Assembly (NCBI GenBank): GCA_013399875.1 | Contig: VXAZ01000591.1 | Span: 1-64,000, forward strand | Source: Gymnorhina tibicen | Lineage: Eukaryota > Chordata > Aves > Passeriformes > Artamidae | DNA length: 64,000 bases | Reading direction: 5' to 3' | In this document: positions 1 through 12,815 of the stretch, piece by piece | How the letters are laid out: each line of letters opens with the position of its first letter | Position numbering within the stretch: the stretch's first letter is position 1 | Made by a program: the position numbers and the translations under genes | Notes under the pieces: model-generated | What the model was told of the DNA's origin: nothing | Seen by the model: the letters and a program-made list of their open reading frames with translations, nothing else | Databases searched by the model: none

Positions 1-480
1 CCCGCGCCTCCGCCGCGCCCCTGCGGCAGCCGCCGGCACCGAAGTTATCCCGGGGCCGGGAGCCGCATCCCGGGAGCCGCAATCCCGGGATCCCCGGCCC
101 CGGCAGCGCCCCGCAGAGCGGGCGGTACCCGCGGAGCGGCGGCGGGACCGCGGCGAGCGGCGCTGCGGGGCGCGAGCCGAGGTCGGGGGGGGGTTTTNCA
201 CGCCCGGCCCTGCGCGCCCCCCGCGCTCCGCCGGGGCTCGGCCGCTCCGGAGGTTTGGTGGGAACAAAGGGTCGGGATGCGGCTCATCCCGGGGCTCGGC
301 GCAGCCCAGCATCTTCCCTCTCCCTTTCCCTCTCCCTCGGAGGGGCAGCGCTCGGAACCCCCGGTGCCGCCTTGGGCGGGGGCTCACGGGCACTGCCGGG
401 GGCCTGAACGCGGGTTTTTGGTTTAGTGTCGGACCAGCCTGGTCTGTGGTGCTTTAGTTCAGGTTTGGTCACCTGTGGTT
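1..480. promoter_or_regulatory. CpG-rich segment, likely 3' flank of the KIF5C promoter and first exon
   Basis: Very GC- and CpG-rich, especially 1-300, with GC-box-like runs near 370. One ambiguous base is at 198. None of the N-terminal kinesin coding sequence (about 42 residues before the Gln of exon 2) is visible on either strand, so this is most simply the start of intron 1 downstream of the promoter, or a 5'UTR remnant. The short open frames on the minus strand look like by-products of GC content. Confidence 0.5.
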
Positions 481-3385
481 AAACCGATAACACGCTCCAC
501 GCGATGATAAAGAGACCCTAAAACTAATTGTCAGCACAACTCCTCGGACAATTTGTTAAAATTCTTACCAAAACCTCGAGGTCATCAAAAACTTCCCTCC
601 TGAAAGTTGCAGAACAGTTGCGAGGGAAAAAAAAAAAAAATGGGTGAATGATGAACGTAAATAGCTTGCTGTTATTTTTTTAATATTAAATGCCCTCCGT
701 CCTGCCAAATTAATTGTCTTTCTGTGAAGGTTAAAGCTGTAGCACCCCCAGCAGCCTGTTAACAATAGAATAATCAGATTGGTTATCAATCTTGGTCAGC
801 GGCAGAGGGCTGGATTTGGCCAGCAAATATTGGGAGGGAAAATGTGTCCGTACCAGTGGATGTTTAAGAAACCAATGTCAGCAAGTTCCCCTCCCCCCTT
901 AAATAAATGAAACCTCAGACATATTACAAGCAGATTAAAATGCAGCTCCTGTAAATCCTTTGCCAGCGCTGTGTTTTGAAGAGAAGATGAGTTTAGAATT
1001 CTCTTTCCCCACTCATAATGTGTCTTTGTCCATAAAGTATCTGTTGTCTGGGAAAACAGTAGCTGTGATGCTTTGGAAAAGGTTTTTGTATCTTGCAGGC
1101 AGGAGATGGTTCCTTTGGTGAGGGTAAAAAAAGGAAAAAGCAACAGCGACTGTTAATTTCCCTCCATGGAAGCTGAAAAAATTAGAGAGAAACAAGGAAA
1201 GTGCATGTGTTTATTTATATAGATATTTATTTTACGTGGATATTCAGGTTGGCAGCTCATTTTGGGGGGTTATTTGCTCTCTTGATAATCTAGTCAGAAG
1301 CTTAGAGTTTGCCTTTCCCTTCCTAAGGCAAAAATTGTAATTATTTAGGATTTTAATCATGTCAGCTAATGCGATATGTCCTCAAATCCAGCTTCTGTTT
1401 CCCAAGGAGGAGCCATCAGCTGGAGTTCTGTGGGAATAGCTGTAGTTTGGTTGAGTGGAAGTGAACACAAAAATCTTCCCTTATTCTTTGTCCTCTTTAT
1501 TTGCAGCGCTGTGCTCTGGTGTAACTCGATCCCCAGTGGATCCCGCTGCAGCGGGAGTGGGACGCGCTGCTGATTTTTATTATTTTTCTTATTATTTTAT
1601 TGGTTTAGAGTGGCTGCTTTGCTCCAGCAAATAACGCCTGGCAGGGAAAAGGAATCCTGGTCCACGGGAAGGCACCACCAGAGCAGACTTCCTTCTAGGA
1701 AAAGCAGGATTTCAGGCTTCAAAAGCTCTGAGGAGCAAAAATAAACCAGGACCAACCACTTTTTTTGTGTTTTACTATAGCATTTGAAAACACTGCAATG
1801 CAGCTTTTATTTTTGACCCGTGGATTGGAAAGAGAAGGGTTCTGTTAAAATTTAAAGAACCAAACACAACTCTCAGCTCCCCCCCAGAGGAATTATGTCA
1901 CCACATAAGAAAAAATTGAAATATAACTGATTTAAGGCAAACATCTATTTTTTTTTTTTTTCCCCCTGACTAGTAAGTCTGAATAAATTTATTTCTTCCC
2001 AGTAAACATGGGGGGAGAAAGCTTTCTTCCTGAATTTCCCACTGTCATCTCCTGTTACACTTCCCTGGGGCCTTGGGCAAGAAAATTACAGGTCATGACT
2101 TGGTGTTTCTGGGAAGGAGCAGCAAAGAGGCAAAGTTGAACCACTTAGGCGTGAGTTTTCCCAGGCTGGGGCTGGGGTGGTGTGGGGCAGAGCTGCTCCT
2201 CAGGGAAGCCCCGGGGCAGGGCCCTGACTGGGTTCCAGCCGGATGAACCCCCGGGAGCTGGGGTTGGTTTGGTTTTGGGTTCATTCGGTGTCTCCCGTCC
2301 ATCTCCGGGCACGAAGCGTGGAGGGTGAAAACGTCTTGCCTTGAATTTGCCTTTGCTTGAACCAGACCAAACCCCCCGTGTTTCCATTCTGCCATAAAGT
2401 TTGAAGCACAAAACCCCTTTTAGGTGAATCTCCCCTCTAAGCAGGGCAGGAAAAAGGGATGGAGGATGAATCCAGGGCTTTCTTTTGCGGTTGGCTGCCC
2501 AGGAGTCTCACCAGGCTGCAGCTTCATTTTCTCTCCCTGCTCCTCTGCAGCCTCAAGGTGACTCTCTGATGGATTGTGTTGGCTGACATACCTAAAAATG
2601 CATTTTTCTAGCTGGCTTCCTGCTCGTGGGAGAGCGTGGAGCTCTTTGCTGGGGTGGCACAGGGGGGCAGCTCCTGGAGCGTGCTCGCGTCCTGTTCCTC
2701 CGGCTGCTTTTATTCCTGAGCACCTGGGAAGGGAGGATGCAGAGAGCCTCAGCACCTGCTGGGGTGCTCCCTGGTTTAGGTTTATGGCAGAGAATCCTTC
2801 CAGCCAGCCCTGGTGTAAAATATTTGGGGATTTAGTTGTGGAGGGGGTGGTGTTTTCACCCCTTTTTTTTGTCTAGAGCAGCCTTTTCCTTTGAGCGCGG
2901 GGCTGATCCCAGGGCGGGTGTTCAGGAAAACATCTCCTGTGAGGAAGCTGAACCTCCAAAAGGCAGCTCGGGAACCTCATGTTGTTCCCAGGAAGGGATA
3001 AAAGGCTCTTCATTGTGGCTGTCAGCTGCTCTTGGTGCTGCGGCGGGAGGGATTTGTAAAGCCCGGCTTAGCGGGAGCTGCTGAGCTCTGCAGTCCCCGT
3101 GAGCTCCCTGGGTCAGGCTCAGGCAGAGCCTCCCCGTTCCCCTCTCTGCCCATCCCGGGGGGCTCCAGCCCCTGGGAAGTCCAGGAGACCTCCGGGATCA
3201 GTGGGAGGATCCCCCAAGAGCCGGCTTTACTCACACGGGGGAGATTCTGTTGTCTCATCCGTGAAATATTCCACATAAATAACTAATGTGCCTCAGAGCA
3301 AACCAACCCATCCCCTGATCCCCCACCACTGCCGTGGTCACCGCTGTTCTGCAGCGTCACATTCCAGGGAAGGAATTCCTGTGCA

Positions 3386-3432
3386 GGGCTGAGAGCTGGA
3401 TCGTCCTCGTGGGTCCCTTCCAGTTCTGTGAG
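3386..3432 (+). repeat. CR1 LINE 3' tail fragment
   Basis: The stretch reads like the sense-strand 3' end of avian CR1: a 'ctggatcgtcctcgtgggtc' core followed by 'ccttccag'. Only the last 45-50 bases are recognisable. Confidence 0.55.
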
Positions 3433-6400
3433 AGAAAGGAAAACAAAGATTGATGGCTGATTCCTTTCTGAGCGGCGCTGTGGTTTTGTTTTCTTTTTTG
3501 TTTTTTAATACTTTCTGCTGTAAGTACTTTTTGGAATGTCTTGTGGAGAGATTCTCACTTATTTCCATCCCTAAAATACTTGGATGTGCTTTATCTTTTA
3601 TTCCATGGACACCAGTGAAGTCAGCAGAGTTTGTGCTAGTGAAGAGCACGTTCTAAAATCCCTTCTGTACCGAGATCTCTGAATGCTGTTAAACACTTGC
3701 CACTCTGTGGGTAAAGCAGATTTTAAAAAAAATAAATAAATCCTTGGGATAATAGAGAAATGGCTAGTTTAACAAATAAAAATTCACAGACTGCCCTGTG
3801 CTGATGGGATTTTTTTTTTTGGTGCAGCTTTTCCCAAAAGCCAGGCGCCCATCTCTGCCCCCAAACACACATCCCGGGTGCCTGTGGAGGGTTTGTTCCC
3901 GGTGGGTCCGTAAATCACTCGTGCAGGAAGCTCCTCAGGGGTGTGAGGTGCGAGGCTGGGACTTCTGCCTCGGGGTGAAGGCTGTCTGTGGGTTTGGGGT
4001 GCTGCTCTCCTGGCCGCCCCTTGTCCTGGGAGCCGCTCCTTGCTTTGTCTCCCAGCGTCTCCGGTGTTTTCCAGCTCCTCTTTTCCACTGAGGACTGAGC
4101 GAGTTGAGGCTGAAAGCTTCTGAGAAGGACTTTTGGGATACAAATGCCCGGCTGAGCATGGAATTCCTGGGGAATCGGTGTCTTCAGACAGCTGCCGAAC
4201 ACTTCTGTGGGAGCTGTTTGTTTGGGGAGCGCGCCCACCCCTCCTGCGCGCCCCGGGATTTTCCTGCGGCCTGGAATAACGTCTGCACCCCGCTGCCTTT
4301 TCCCGTTCCGTGGAGGAGCTGAGCCACGCTGGGCTGTGCTCATCCCCTGTGGCTCTGGTGCTTTCAGGTCGGAGCGTTTGCAGAGCTCAGGACTGACAGA
4401 TCCGGCTCTGGCTTTTTCCTTTGGGGCGATGTCGCTCCGTAGGTTCCTCGGGAAGGAGCGGGAGCCTGGGGATCACGTTGCTGCCCACTTGGGAAAGAGC
4501 GAACACAGGGTGATCCCACTGGCTCTGGGTGACTTCTCTGCTCCCTGCAGAGGAAAGGATTTCATTTCCTGAAGATCTGCTGTGGCCATTCAGGGAGCTG
4601 CTCCCAAGCTTGATGTTTGAAGACATTTAAAAAGTGGTTGTTTTTTTAAGGCAGTCCCTGTGCTCCACACTTGTTTTCGGGAGCTTGTGTGGAAGATTGG
4701 AATCAGGGGCCTGATGAGATGACTGAGGAGGGGTTTGGTTCTGTTTTCATGGCGTGTTGGGAAGGAATGGAGCTGTTCTGGAGCCGATTCTCGAGAAATA
4801 CATTTATTTCTTGAGGCACTGAGACTCCCAGAAAGCACTGAAGCAAATGTGCAATATTGCTGTGCCATAATAGCAGTGGAAAAAATCTGTGTGGATGAGG
4901 ATTTCTCCAAATATTCTCCTTTTCCACTGTGCCTTTGTTTAATCCCAGAACCACAGGTTAATGGGATGAGTGGCAGTCCCAGATTCCTGGGATTCTGTTG
5001 GAATTGACCTAATTTTGTGAGGTGTTCCCAAGACAGGGGTACTTCCCAAAAAGGTTCAAAGCAAAATCCTTGGCTGCTTGGCCCATTCTTGCCAGGTTTA
5101 AGCCACTTCTGTGGGGACAGAGAGGTTTGGGAGGGTTTTGTTTGATTCTCCTCTGAACCCTCAGCCGTTTTCCTTCTGGAAAGGATATTCCTGCTCTTCC
5201 AGGCTTGTCTGTAAGTGCTGAACTGGGGGCAGATGATCCAGCACGGATCAATGTGTGTTTTATGGATGAAGCTGCTCTTGTGTTTGCTTTTCTGTTTTCT
5301 AAAAGAGTGGTGAGAACTCAGGTGTGAAAATGGCTTCTATTTATTGATGGTGCTGCTAGAAAGATGATTTACTCAAAATAAAAAGCACATTTCCTCACCC
5401 AGGCAATTTCCCTTTTGTGTTTTCTCGGGGCATCTCTTTTTCTCTTTCCCCAATCCCCTCTGGGCATCCTTCTCCAAACCTATCCTGTCAAAAATATGGA
5501 TTCCTGCTTAAATCTTAGGAACTTAAAGCACAGGTGATGGATTTCAACAGGACAGATTGTCACACCACAGGAAAATGGAGTTTCAAGCCGCTCTGTGTTG
5601 TCTTTTCCCCTCTGGTACCTCCTGCTGGATGTTTTTTCGGGATCAGAACATTGAGCATCGTTCCCGCTTGTCCCAGTCCTTCTCCTTCCCCTGGGATGCA
5701 CCAGTCAACCACTGGGGCTCGGATTTGTTTTGGCAAGTGCTTGTCGAGGCTGGTGCAGAGAGGTTTGGGGTTATTTGGGGCAGTCTGGGAGCACTTGGGG
5801 GGCTCCACTGGAGAGGATTTTTCCCGAGGCTCCCTGCTCTGAGCGAGCAGGGGAAGCTCCCAGGGGGTGCCGAGCACTCACAGCTCCCTGCACTCTTCCA
5901 GAGTTTCCAGCTGTGCCAGGAGAATAAAAGCTGGCTGAAAAGAGAAAATCTAGGATCTGTAAGCCTTTAATATCGATCTGCTTTTCCCTGTGGGGGTTTC
6001 TGTGAGGAAACAGGCTTGGGAGGAGAGATGATTTCATCGCGTTTCTCGTGACGGTTTCAGCGTGGCTGCTGACACCCTCGGTGTTATCCTGGGTGTCCTT
6101 CCCGTTGTCATGAAAAATGGCTCACTGGGATTTGTTTTCTTCCAGAATTCCTTGTTCTGTGCTGCTCAAGGTGTCTCCAGGTGCCTTAAATTTCTACAAA
6201 CCCCACACGATCCCGTTTCCACCTCAGCTTCCCTGCCCTGGGACTGCCTGGCTGCTGAGGCGTTCCTGGTTCAGTTCTGGCTGGTTTAGTTGAATGCAGA
6301 AGTGTATTTGGAATTTGGTGTGAATCTTTGCCTCAAAAGATCCCTTCTAGGCAGGGGGATCTGCTTGTGGTTTGTTTTGTTTTTCTTGGCACCTACAGGG

Positions 6401-9118
6401 GTGTTTTTGTGTCTGTTTTTGTTGGGTTCCTTCGAGCTTGACGTGTTTTATCTTAAAGTCACCCGTAGTTTCCTCCCAGATGCTCTCAGACTCTTTATTT
6501 TTCCCTCTTTTGCTTGATTTGGTGTTGCTGCAACCTTTTAAACCCCAGGTGTGGAGGCAGAAAAGAGACATGGAGTTGCTCAGTACTTGTTTGACACTTT
6601 GGATTTGGCTGAGGCGTTGCCAGTGTTTGTTTTTCCAGCTCCCCTGGAAGGCACACGTGGGATAATGGTGCTTGTCTGTGATGGCTCTGTGACCTTAATT
6701 CAATTTTATTGGATTTTGGAGTGGGAAAACATTGCATATTTAAATAATCCCAGCAAAACAAAGCAAACACAGCAGCAAAAATTTACCTCAAAATATCCGA
6801 AATGGGACCCTTCACATCCTTGGAGGTGTGGAGTCACAGGCTTGGGATTGCTGATGGATTCCTGGTTTTATTCATCCATTTCTATGGATTTATGGCCTCT
6901 TTGGTTCTTGGCTTTCTATGGGAAATAAATGCTTGTGATTGTCATCAGATTCCCATTAAAATATCAATAACTGGTCACAGGACAGCTTCAGAAAATGCCA
7001 ATTTTCCAACTGTGAGACAGAGTCTCATTGACACCAGGATTTTTTTTTTTTTTCCTCATGAGAAATGAGTACCCAGAGACAAAAACTTAAATATTTAATA
7101 GTGGTCTTTGCTAAAAGTGATTCATTTTTTCAGTGCCTCTCTGTCTCTCTGCTGAGATAATTCCTTTCTCACCACCTAGTTACGATGATGGACAGGAGAT
7201 GCTCTTGGCTGGTGTAAAAATCTCTCTCCTGGCTCAGGGAATGGAGTGAACCTTGAAGAACTGGGGTGGTTTTGAAGCCGCTGTGGAACATTTCTCTGCC
7301 ACGAGGAGGATTTGACCCCAAAACCACGTTTTGTTGCACGCTAAATGACCCCAAAGGGCTCCGACACCTTTTCGCAGTACAAAATATTCCGGAATTTGCT
7401 GAGATCTTGTTGCTATGGCAGCATTTTCCCGTCAGCAAAAGATGTTGTGGCAGCTCCTGAGCTGAAGACCTCTGGTTCTGAGGGGTGAAAGTTGAATTTC
7501 GAAGTCATGCTGATAGCCAGGAATCCTCCTGGCTGCTGAATTATTCCCCCACTTAGCAAAGGCTGAGCAGGAGAGCGTTCCCTGGATTGGGGTAACTGGG
7601 TTAGGGAGTATTTTTAGCTGAGCTGTTACCAGAAGTCGGGTTTTTCTGCAGCTGTAATCTCTTTTCTGCCTGCACGGCCCTCCTGCACTGCTCCAGCCTC
7701 TGTATTTAGGCCAGCTGGGAGATGGGGGCAATGCTGCAGCTTCTCACAGGGCTCGGAGATCTCCCGTGGTTCACTTGGTGAGGGTCGGTGCCAAAAATCC
7801 TCGAGGAAAAGTTACCTGGATTTTTGTTTATGCACGTCCCTGTCATATCCATCCTCTACTTCCCTTTCCCATCACCTTTCTTCCCCATATCTTTTATTTT
7901 ACATTTTTATTCTCCCTCTCTCCTTTTCTATGACTTCTCCCCCCCTCTTCCCTTTTATCTTGCATGATTTTCTCCTCTCAGGACCTCTCCCTTTGCTTTT
8001 TTTCTATTTTCTTCCCACTTTCTGGGTCACCCATAAATATCCAGTGGAAAACTGCTGTCACTTGGCTTGATTATTTCTCACTTTATGGCATTCTCGCAAT
8101 TCAACTTCAAAGCAAAACAGTTCAGCGCTGCAAACAAATCTTAAAAGCAGAGTTAATCTCACTACACAGCAGCACGTGGAGGAACGTTTTTCCTGGAGAA
8201 AAATGTTTGCTTGTGCTGGCGATAGAGGATTTATTCTCTCCGTGGCTCGCTTTGCGTGCAGCCCGGATTTTCGGGGTGCTACGGAGTAAACTCAGCCATC
8301 AACTTCAAACAAAGCTGTTGCCAGCATGAAAAACTTATTTATGTGCCTCATGTGATGCTGGAGCTGTGCAGGAGGAAGGCGGGAATGCTGCGAGGAGCTG
8401 GGAGAAAATGGGAGCCCCTGAGGGGGTTTCGTGGCTGGGTGCGTGCCAGAACGGGTCAGGGCGAATCGCTGAATACAGGACTCGTGTTTTCCTTAGAACG
8501 AACCATTCTTTGTTGGTCTGTGGTAAATCCATGTGCTATTTCACCAAAAGCAGTGCTGGATAAATGTAGAGTTGCTCCTGGTGCTGCTGTTCGTGCGTTA
8601 TCCTCAGCAGAGCTTGGATTTGGGCTGTTTGGCACGCAAACTTCGTATGGAACTGAACAAACCTGGAGTTGCCTTCCCAGTGACCCCAAGCATCAGCTCC
8701 CTGTTTGTGCAGTGGAAATACTCCTTGCTTTTCTCTGATCCGTTGTAGGTTTGGAGGCTTACATTCCAGGGATTTCAGATTTTTGGGACTGTGGGAGCTG
8801 CCTGTGCTGATGCTGAGAAAGTCATTTGGGGTTCTCTGCGAGGTGAGAGCCCGAAAAGCTGCAGCAGCCGTGGTGCTGCTGGTGGGGGTGGGAGTTCAGA
8901 GCAAATTATCCTGTCCTGGAGTGCTGGAGAGAGGCTCCTGCAGTGTTTGGGACCTGGAGCCCGCTGTCTGTGTGTTGGTTTTGGTCTGGTTTGGTTTTTT
9001 TTTCTTAAAGCAGTGCCGGATGCTGAGGGTGGCTGGAGGCTGAACTCCTGCAGAACGGCCTGTGGCTTATCAGGAAGAGCAAGTGCTTACGTTAATCAAA
9101 GAAAAAAGATGATTAAAT

Positions 9119-9160
9119 CACCCTGTTAATGATTATTTGCACCCTGTTATTGGTTATTTG
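9119..9160. repeat. Two-copy 21-bp tandem repeat
   Basis: The unit CACCCTGTTAATGATTATTTG is followed by a copy with few changes, then by a partial third copy. It is probably a minor slippage product. Confidence 0.6.
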
Positions 9161-10858
9161 CACCCCCTTATCCCCTGCTAGTCGCCAGCCCCGATGCCTT
9201 GCAGGTTTGGCTTCGTTTCTGCCGTGGGAAAAGCAGAATACGAGGCAGGGTTTACGTAAGAGCCAGCAGGTGCTGTGTTTACAGGGCTGTCGTTTTGTAG
9301 GTCGTGGTGCCTCCCTCGTCCCCCCCGTCCTGGCGTGTCAGGAAGCAGCAGCGGAGCTTTCACTCATGGGGGGGAAGCGTTTCACAGGATCAGAGCCTCT
9401 GGAGCTGGGAGCTGCTCCGCAGGAAGCGCTCAGGGAGCACAGCTGAACCTGCTGCTGGAGTTCCTGCCAGATGACTCCAGCCTGTTTGGGGATAATTTAG
9501 CAGGAGGTGGGGCTGCTCTGCTGCTCTCGTTGCTGTGCTGGGGGAGATGTGCTCTCCGCGGGCTGTAATGCATTTCTTGATGCGGGGAGAGCGCGGGAAG
9601 GGTCGTGAGCCAGAAAACCTATTTCTGCTCATGAAAAGCCTCCCAAAAAACTACCAAAGAAAGTCCAAGCGGTGCAGTTCAAAAAGGCAACGTTGCAGCT
9701 CTTTGTCCTTACGGAGTTCCCAGGAGGGGGGTGTGTTGTGTGCGTGTTTTACCAGCTCAGAAATCCCACTTTTATTCACGTTCCTGGTGTGTGTTTGGGC
9801 TGCAGCCGCTGCAGTGACACAGCCAGCACCCTTTGCCAGCTGTCCAGGGAAGCACAGCCTGTCACCACAGCTCCTCAGGGTGGGACAGGCTGGTGGAGGT
9901 GTTCTTCCTACCAAAGGCAGAGCCAGCTGCAGTTCCCCTTAAATTTTGATTTAGATTTAAACAAATCTGTATTTCTTGATGCTTGACTTTATTTATCAGT
10001 GATGGATTAGCTTACCAGATTCTTAAATCCTCTCTTTTCCTCCTGATAACTGGTGCAGAAATGGAGGAAGCAGCAATTTTGGCTTGTGATGTTTTTGTGA
10101 TGAGTTTTTGGTCTCTACTCGTCTAATTAGCTGATGCAATTTTAATTTAGTTTTATTAACTGGGATAGGATTGCTGAGTATCACCGAACCAAGCCCTGCA
10201 GTAATCGTGGCCCTGCCCCCACAAATGCAAATGTTTTCCAAACAGCACTGGGGTCTCTGCTTGGCAATTTCCTGTTTAAGCTTTCCTAGACCCTGCTACA
10301 TCAGGGAAAGAATCCTTATTTTTTTAAAATATTATTAAAATTTGTCGTTTCTGTGTCGTTACCTGCTCCCCAAATGCTTGTGCTTGAGGAGGATTGGAGA
10401 GTTGGTGCCAAAATGGTGAGATTTGGACATTTTGAGTAAAACTCACGAGTTCTGCTTTTTTATCTTCTCCAGATAATGAGGGATAGAAGGAAATTGGGCA
10501 AGAAGCAGAAGCTGTTTGGAAGGTGATGGGTGGGAATGAGCAGAAGAATCCTCTTTCCACAGGGGTTATGGATGAGAGGAGCTGGAGCTGAGGCTCTGAG
10601 GACTGGGCTTGTGCCTGGCCCAAAGGGGAGCTGTGTCCTCTGTCCTCCAGCCCTCCCCTCTGAAACTGGGGTGGGGAAGGAGGAGAAAGGACTGGGCGAA
10701 GAGATAAGAACTGGAAGGTCAAAGAAACCAGTGGAATGTTGTTAGAGGGAAAAGAGCTCGGTGATTTCATAGTGGGGCTCGAATGCTGTGCGAAACACTG
10801 ATGTTCTGTGCATTCCTTCCTGCAAGGGCTGATCCTCCTCTGTGTTCTTATTAAGTGA

Positions 10859-10970
10859 GGTTTTAGCAGGTGTTTTAGCTGTGGGGTGGGGTTTTAGCAG
10901 GTGTTTCAGCTGTGGCATGGGGTTTCAGCTGTGGGGTGGGGTTTCAGGAGGTGTTTCAGGTGTGGCATGG
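10859..10970. repeat. 31-bp minisatellite, about 3.5 copies
   Basis: A G/T-rich unit of about 31 bp (GGGGTTTTAGCAGGTGTTTT plus AGCTGTGGGGT) is repeated, with one internally shortened copy. The units end alternately in GTGGGGT and GTGGCAT. Confidence 0.75.
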
Positions 10971-12613
10971 CCCTGGCAGGGCTGGCTCTGCCCCGGTGCC
11001 CCGGAGCCAGAGCAGTGAGAGGTGCGGGGTGCCCAGACCTGGTGCGAATGCCCCTGCACGTGGATCCCTCTGCTCCATCCCTGCTGGAGGAGGTTTGTTG
11101 CTGGGAGCAGCTGCTCTGCAGGATAATTGCTGTGCCTGTGGAGGCTCCAGTCACGGCTGTCCCTGCAGTCCTTGGGATGCAGAGCCGAGCTTTTCCAGTG
11201 GATGCAGGTCAAGGCTACGACGCCGTTGAGCTACAAACCAGGTGATGCTGGGGTAGTTGCACATCAAATCTGTCTGTAGACAAAATCATGCCCAGCACTG
11301 TGCTGCCTGCTGCCCTTCCAGGCCTTTGGAGTATCCCTTTCCCATGGAAAAGGTGCGGGGAAGTGCAGAACTCCTGGTTCCGTGATTCTCTGCCGCGTTT
11401 TCGGTTCGTGAGGTTTTAATGGGGTTGGAGGCTGGTGCAGGGCAGGGAGAATGTTTCTGTTCCATCCCAGGCTTTTGCAGTCCTGCTACAGCATCGGATC
11501 CATAAACATTCCAGCTGCCAGCACTGCTGGCATTCAGCTCCTCGGTTTGTAGGTGGGGAAGGGAATTTCAGTTGTTGTGACTGGTCTCCAGTGGATCAGG
11601 AGCACACCTGAACAGCAGGGAGCCAGGGGATTATTCCCTGAGCTCTGGGGTGTGGTTGCTCTGTTGAATTGTGGATGCCAGAATCTTCCTCTCTCCTGGA
11701 GTTGGGAATACTCAGGATTTGCAGTTCTGGAGGGCAGAGGAGAAGGATCTGCCTGCAGCAGTGCTGCTGGTGGTGGTGAGGGGATGAGAACAAAGCTCTT
11801 TGGTGAGGGATCGTGTCCTTGTCCCGGTGTCCTGAGGTGTTTTGGCCCCTCACAGGTGGAGGTTTGGGGGGCAGAGATGTGCCCGGGGGCTCACTGCTGT
11901 TGTGATCGAGGCCCTCCAGGAATCCCTCCCCCAGGATTCAGCCACACAATAAATCAGGCTCTGGATTAATCCCTGAACCGGTGCACCCCAGAGCAAATGT
12001 GACAGTGTGAGCTGGGAAAATGCTTTCTTTGCAGGAGGACGCAAGGATCCCCCTTGTCTCCCTCTGCCACCCTGCCGGGATGCCCTGTGACCAGGATTGT
12101 TCCCTGATCCCCCTCAATCCTGGCTCTTGCTGACAGGGAAGCTGCTCCAGGGGCCAGCGGTGCCCTGTGGAGCCGCTGTGACCTCTCCTGCCCCGGGCTG
12201 GATTTGGCTCCACGCTCAGGATCCCATTACAAATCTCCCGAGCCACCCCGTGGCCCCATAAATCTGCCAGTGATAGGTTTAACAAAGCAGAGATTAACAT
12301 GGCACAGCTGGGGTGGAGTTTTGGCTTCTGGGGGTGCAGCCGAAGGTCCTTGGGGCTTTCACCAACACCGCTTTGTTTGGAAGCTTCCACCTGTTCCGCT
12401 TTGTTTTGGGATATCCTAAAGCCTGCCCCAGGTGGCCTTGTCTGACCCCTCTTCCACTGCTGCTCCAGGAGCTGCCTGAGGATGGGTTTTATTTCCAGGC
12501 TGTGGAATTTTGGGTTTGTTAAAAGAAAACCATGAAGTTCTCTAAGTAACGATAGAACTCCAGTAGTTTAAAATCGGTTTCCAAGTGTTGAATTTTTATG
12601 AAATAGAAAATAG
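10971..12613. other. Intron 1, middle part: no gene seen
   Basis: GC-moderate intronic sequence. Open frames up to about 150 codons occur on both strands but carry no family signature. I see no repeat or regulatory structure that I can support. Confidence 0.6.
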
Positions 12614-12815
12614 TGGAATCCTGGAATTTAGGTTGGAAAAGACCTTTAAGATCACTGAGCCCAACCATCCCCAGCACTGCCAAGGCCGCCACTGCCCCAT
12701 GTCCCCGAGTGCCTCACCCACATGGATTTTAAATTCCTTCAGGAAGGGGGACTCCACCATTTTCCTGATCACTGGGTCACCCTTTCTGGGAAGAAACTAT
12801 TCCTAATATCCATTG
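12614..12815 (-). repeat. CR1 LINE 3' fragment, antisense
   Basis: It shows the reverse-complement CR1 3' region: a 'ggttggaaaagacctttaag' block, then 'ccaaccatccccagcactgcc', 'actccaccattttcctgatc' and 'cctaatatcc'. These are in the usual order for avian CR1 3' ends read backwards. Confidence 0.85.

Larger units (their letters stand above)
481..10858. other. Intron 1, proximal part: no gene seen
   Basis: Ordinary intronic sequence with scattered homopolymer runs. It holds a short CR1 tail (3386-3432), a pyrimidine-rich stretch at about 7845-7990, a two-copy 21-bp repeat at 9119-9160, and one POU-octamer match at 10225. Open frames of 60-160 codons occur on both strands but none shows recognisable protein sequence. 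I see no other structure. Confidence 0.7.
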
